Shown piece by piece: positions 59,488-64,000 of a stretch of DNA of 64,000 nucleotides (within the stretch, counting starts at the first letter, position 1; each line of letters opens with the position of its first letter). Where the stretch lies: assembly GCF_002775205.1 (NCBI RefSeq), contig NC_036446.1, forward strand, positions 776,272 through 840,271. Direction: 5' to 3'. Under the pieces are notes generated by a model, which was not told the DNA's origin, did not search any database, and saw only the letters and a program-made list of their open reading frames with translations. Origin of the DNA: Xiphophorus maculatus. Its lineage: Eukaryota > Chordata > Actinopteri > Cyprinodontiformes > Poeciliidae. Made by a program: the position numbers and the translations under genes.

Positions 59488-61330
59488 CTAGAAAAACAAA
59501 ATTTCTGAAGAAATTTAGCCGGGGCCTGCCAAGGCGCGCCCGTCGGGCTTGGGCCCGGCGTCGTCACGCCACAAATTGGCGTCGACGCTAAAGAACGCCG
59601 CAACGTAATCAGTGGCACGCGGAGAACCACAAGAACGTTAAGCGAGGCGGACGTGCACCATTCAGTACGATTTAAAATGTTGTCAAGGCTTTTATTTTGG
59701 AAGTTTTGTTAAACTTCATTTCAAAGGGCCAAACTAATCCCATGCGTAATAGTCCTTGGGTTAAAATAGTTATATAATGCTCAAAACACAAGTAGCTGAT
59801 GTAAAAATATTCAAGGCTTTTATTTTGAAATTTTCAGTATGCTCCATTTTAAAGTTCCGAACTAATCCCATGTGTAACAGTGCTTTGGATGAAAAAGTCA
59901 TATACGGCCAAAAAAAGCAATTACGTCATGTAAAATATTCAAGGCTTTTATTTTGAAATTTTCAGTATGCTTAATTTTAAAGTTCCAAACTAATCCCATG
60001 TGTAACAGTGCTTTGGATGAAAAAGTCACATAAAGCCAAAAACAGCAATTACCTGATGTAAAAATATTCAAGGCTTTTATTTTGAAATTATTATTATGCT
60101 CCATTTTAAAGTTCCGAACTAATCCCATGTGTAACATTGCTTTGGATGAAAAAGTCATATACGGCCAAAAAGAGCAATTACGTCATGTAAAATATTCAAG
60201 GCTTTTATTTTGAAATTTTCAGTATGCTTAATTTTAAAGTTCCAAAATAATCCCATGTGTAACAGTTACTGAGTTAAATCAGTTATATACAGCCCATAGC
60301 AGCGGGTAGTTCTAAAGGCCAGTTCTCAGTCCTGATCTGTTTCAACTGAGGATAGATAGAACTACAGCGATGCGAATTTGTAGTCCAAATCAGCAGCCAA
60401 TAGCCTCTTGAGATCCGTTGCTATGGCAAATAATGGTCTCAGCAGGTGTGAGCTGTGAGTCATACATGCTCAAACACACAATTGTGTGTTTGAGCCAACA
60501 CGGTTTACTGAAAAAAAGCATTGGAAACAAATCCTTCTTGTTCGGGAACCGTAATACATATTCGAAAAGCGTTTCGAGCGTATGAGAGGCCTATGTGTCT
60601 TCTGCGATAGTCCCGAGATTCATATCTGTACCTCACTCAGAACATTTACAGTGATGAGAGAAAGAAATGTTGTGCCCAGATCTGAAATTCTATTCAAATA
60701 CATGGGAGAGAGCCTCAGACAGCCTCAGAAAATCCTGTCGCATGACTTTGCTCTGAAGCACCGTGACAGAAAACCGTACGGTCTAGATAAATTTCGAAAA
60801 CATTTTACCGGAGCAGACAGGCGTATCAATGTCAGGACCGATTGTGATACTAATCGTGCGATATTTGTGGGCGTGATGGCGATTTCAAAAATGATTTGGG
60901 CTGAAAAAGTTGTCTTCATCTCTCACTCTAAGCAGCCAGAGACGCACTCTAACTTTAGGAAAAATGAGAAACTTTGGGTCGCTTAGAGGCAAATTGTGGA
61001 CAAACCGTAACTGGTATCGACGAGCCGTCTTCACTTTTGAAGAGATCACAGACGTATCTACAAAATGAAATTTGAATGGCATTTCTAGGTGAATTTGTGA
61101 CGACACAGAAAATCCTCAAAAATAGGGTATTTCTAGGATTTTTCCCATTGACTTATAATGGGGTTTTTTTCGTAGTTTTTTGCGAATTATGTCGCCACGT
61201 TAAGCCCAAATCCCACCAGAAGTAATAGCTGGAATGGCGTGAATTTTCTGCAGGTTTTGATACCTCATTTGTAGGTGTGCACCAAGCGGTATGAGCCGCA
61301 TTAACGGTTACGGAAGAAAAATAAAGAATA
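59488..61330. repeat. 1,844-bp macro-repeat, copy 2
   Basis: Same order of parts as copy 1 in direct orientation, including the CG-rich head, 129-bp subrepeats (about 59808-60260), palindrome and ORF. Differences are a few per cent, with small indels in the subrepeats. Confidence 0.9.
60582..60986 (+). other. 134-codon ORF in macro-repeat copy 2, probably not a gene
   Basis: Same frame as 58738-59142 with V/F, A/T, L/V and F/C replacements and no silent differences. Confidence 0.3.
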
Positions 61331-61520
61331 AAGAAACACTTTCTCCGACAATAGCAATAGGTTCCTGCCATTGCTTTGCATGGCAGGCCCCAACTAGAAA
61401 AACAAAATTTCTGAAGAAATTTAGCCCGGGCCTGCCAAGGCGCGCCCGTCTGGTTTGTGCCCGGCGTCGTCACGCTACAAATTGGCATCGACGCTAAAGG
61501 ATGCTGCAATGTAATCAAGT
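61331..61520. repeat. Macro-repeat, truncated third copy
   Basis: A short inserted block (CCTGCCATTGCTTTGCATGG) is followed by the CTAGAAAAACAAAATTTCTG head from 61393. The similarity stops at about 61518, within the CG-rich block. Confidence 0.75.
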
Positions 61521-62319
61521 TCAGATTTCTTTAGCCGAAATCTCTTTGCTTCCTTGTCTTTCGTTAGGCGATGAAATACGTTCATGTTTGGTTCGGTTCA
61601 GTTCTACTGTAGTGGGCAGACTGTACCGCAGCTGCTGCGCTACAGATATTTCTCCGCTGATTTTCAGTAAAACTCTACAACGGAGAACCTGGAGGTTCTG
61701 GTTCGGATGAACAAAATAAACCCAGATATTTTATGTTTTATTATTTGAAATTATTGATAGGCCAAGCATAATGAAAAAAAACTCAGATCATGAAGTTATT
61801 TTATGTAATTCAAACAAAAATTATAATTTACATCATACCAAGCTAATATTATGTAGTTCTGCTGTTTTTCACTGTCGGCACAAGACGGCAGCTGAGAGTA
61901 TCTGTATCCGAAGCAACTGATTCAGTGAAGTAGCTTAATATGCTAGTTCCGGTTATTTGTGGCAATTTCTGCAAGTCACAATAGCTCTAGGTTGAGGTAA
62001 AACAAAATTGCCTTATTTCAGCTGATCAGATTGATGTTAACAGAGATTTTGTAGCCTAACTGGTTTCACGAAAGCCAGTTAGCAAAGTGCTAACATGTGA
62101 ACAAATTGTGGTTCCATCAAGCTAGCAGCTACGCTATCAGAGCCACAACAAAATATCCCACAGCAGTCAAACTTTTAAAATCGATCACATTTCTTAAAGA
62201 ACACATTACATTTAACAACTGTAAGCAGTTCTAATAATATAGTAATGAAATTAAATAGTATATTTTATGGACATAACACAAACACTTCTTACCTTAACCA
62301 AACAGTCGGAAGCAGAAAG
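61521..62319. other. AT-rich sequence, no gene seen
   Basis: No exon chain, repeat copy or RNA recognised. Confidence 0.4.
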
Positions 62320-62935
62320 CTCTTCTTCTTCTTTTTGTTTTTAATGGCGGTTGGCAAGCAACTTAATGGTGTGCATTACCGCCACCTACTGGTATGGAGT
62401 GTGGATCAGGGCGCAACTTAAAAAAAAAAACACTAAATCCTTTCTATCAGTTTAGTTTTCTTAAGAAATTTTATGAAATAACATAAATATTCATGGGGCG
62501 TGCTGTGGTGGCGCAGGGGGTTAGCACGCCCCACGTTTCAGTTAACCGCTCCCCAATCTAAAGTCTTACATATAATCCTGTTACCTTCAAACATGTAATA
62601 ACCGCTTTATTTATTTTGTGTTTAATTAATATCTTATTAAGTTTAAATGTCTCTATATCATATTTCCTAATTTATTGTACTTGCTTTATATTTTCCACAA
62701 TTAATTATTACATGTTCTACTGTTTCCATATCCATACCACACTCACATCTACCTGTTGGATGTTTACCAATCAAATTTAAAGTTTTGTTTAATCCAGTAT
62801 ATCCAAGGCACAATCTTTTTTTTTTTCATACTTGCTCTTTTCGCTTTTCAGACTTACAATACTTCATTTGAGCCAGCTGGGGGAGACAATTCTCTGTTTT
62901 AGCCAGTAGGGTATTAGGGTTTTCAATGGATTTTC
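62320..62935. mobile_element. LINE-like remnant with a SINE fragment
   Basis: TAATGGCGGTTGGCAAGCAA with CATTACCGCCACCTACTGG, and later CCACACTCACATCTACCTGT and AATTTAAAGTTTTGTTTAAT, match sequences often seen in fish retroelement ends. The SINE head GTGCTGTGGTGGCGCAGGGG, cut after the CACGTTT word, sits at 62497-62540. The class assignment is from memory of such elements. Confidence 0.4.
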
Positions 62936-63297
62936 CCCATTGACTTATAATGGGGTTTTTTTCGTAGTTTTTTGCGAATTATGTCGCCATGTTCATCCCG
63001 AATCCCACCAAAAGTAATAGCTGGAATGGCGTGAATTTTCTGCAGGTTTTGATACCTCTTTTGTAGGTGTGCACGCAGCGGTATGAGCCGCATTAACGGT
63101 TACGGATGAAAAATAAAGAATTATAAAAAATTTCGGAAGAAATTTAGCCGGGGCCTGCCAAGGCGCGCCCGTCGGGCATGGGCCCGGCGTCGTCACGCCA
63201 CAAATCGGCGTCGACGCTAAAGAACGCCGCGACGTAATCAGTGGCACGCGGAGAATCGCAAGAACGTTAAGCGAGGCGGACGTGCACCGTTCAGTAT
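62936..63297. repeat. Macro-repeat, partial copy spanning a tail-head junction
   Basis: Runs from the tail part (GGGGTTTTTTTCGTAG ... GGTTACGGATGAAAAATAAA) through the CG-rich head to GTGCACCGTTCAGTA. The fragment covers a junction between units, so the unit was probably tandem before this piece was copied here. Confidence 0.8.
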
Positions 63298-64000
63298 TAT
63301 AAAGTAAGTATATCAGCTAAAATCAGCAGAAACGCTAATGTTAGCGTCATTGCTTTCATCAGTATGTGGGAAATCACTAGGATATTTTCTGTAATTGATT
63401 TACTCCATTCAGTATACTAAACATTGCTAAAAAGTAAAATAAATAGCTAATAGCTTATTGAAGCTAAAATGCTAACGCTAATGAACCTTGCATTGAACTG
63501 TTTAGTAACAGTTCAATGCTCATAAACTGCAGGAAGGCAGTTCATTAGCATTTACCTAATGATTGTCACAAATATAAATTTTCAATAACGCACACACACA
63601 CAACATATTACAGTTTAAAAATATATATTGACCTTATGTTAAAGATTTCTACAAACGTTTTACAGGTAAAGTTTACAATGAACCAAAATTACAACATTTA
63701 AAGAATACCATAAATTTAAGAATCTAATGTCTCTGCAATAAAAAGAAATTGCTATCTTTTTTATTTTTAAACAACACCTCAATTAAATATTACATTTGAG
63801 TTTGCATGGATGTAAAATTACTGCTCAGTTTAAAAATTACAGTATTTTTAAACTGAGCAGTTTAAAAATATGCTCAGTATTTTTAAACTGCTCAGCTAAA
63901 CTTTGCTGTTTAGCTCGTTAGCTTGTCGATGTTTCAGTTTTATTCGCTGGGAAAATTATTCTTTGTCTGCTTTGAAGATAAGCAGACAAATAATAAAAAA
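63298..64000. other. AT-rich sequence with a 17-bp hairpin
   Basis: No gene seen. CTGCTCAGTTTAAAAAT at 63821-63837 is the exact inverse of 63844-63860, and two further arms of the same words follow to about 63895. Confidence 0.5.

Overview
The window is nuclear DNA from a teleost fish. The evidence is small GT-AG exons separated by repeat-filled introns, fish-type tRNA-derived SINEs, Tc1-, hAT- and piggyBac-like remnants, and six vertebrate genes with intact splice phases. A cyprinodontiform or similar percomorph is a guess; nothing in the sequence fixes the species.

Layout: an il17a/f-type cytokine gene (+, 1522-2540); a divergent stathmin of the stmn4 type (-, 5029-6749, with a likely non-coding first exon and promoter near 7.58-7.72 kb); gpn1, a GPN-loop GTPase (-, 12592-15894, 13 exons, 391 aa); emilin1 (+, 22067-37565, 14 exons, 1121 aa: EMI domain, coiled coils, collagen-like segment, C1q domain); a small single V-set immunoglobulin gene that I do not recognise (-, 42436-44772, 4 exons, 158 aa, with a hydrophobic or GPI-like C-terminus); and tspan18 (-, 47831-50409, 7 exons, 243 aa). 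All exon joins were made by hand from splice consensus and reading phase, and every total is a multiple of three.

The right third (52.5-64 kb) holds no convincing gene. A 4.57-kb minisatellite of a 10-bp unit has almost no T on the + strand. It is followed by a 1,844-bp macro-repeat, two copies in tandem plus partial copies, each with a 134-codon ORF that does not behave like a gene. Then come LINE-like and SINE remnants and AT-rich DNA.

The genes do not form one pathway. il17a/f is a secreted cytokine, stmn4 a tubulin regulator, gpn1 an RNA polymerase II assembly/import GTPase, emilin1 an elastic-fibre matrix glycoprotein, and tspan18 and the Ig gene cell-surface proteins. gpn1 and emilin1 both lie in human 2p23, so their closeness here fits conserved vertebrate synteny. 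Points of most interest are the unrecognised V-set gene, the altered C-terminal half of the stathmin, the IL-17 lacking the interchain cysteine pair, the nearly T-free minisatellite, a 2.17-kb long-inverted-repeat element in emilin1 intron 3, and a mobile-element copy that carries a piece of tspan18 exon 6.
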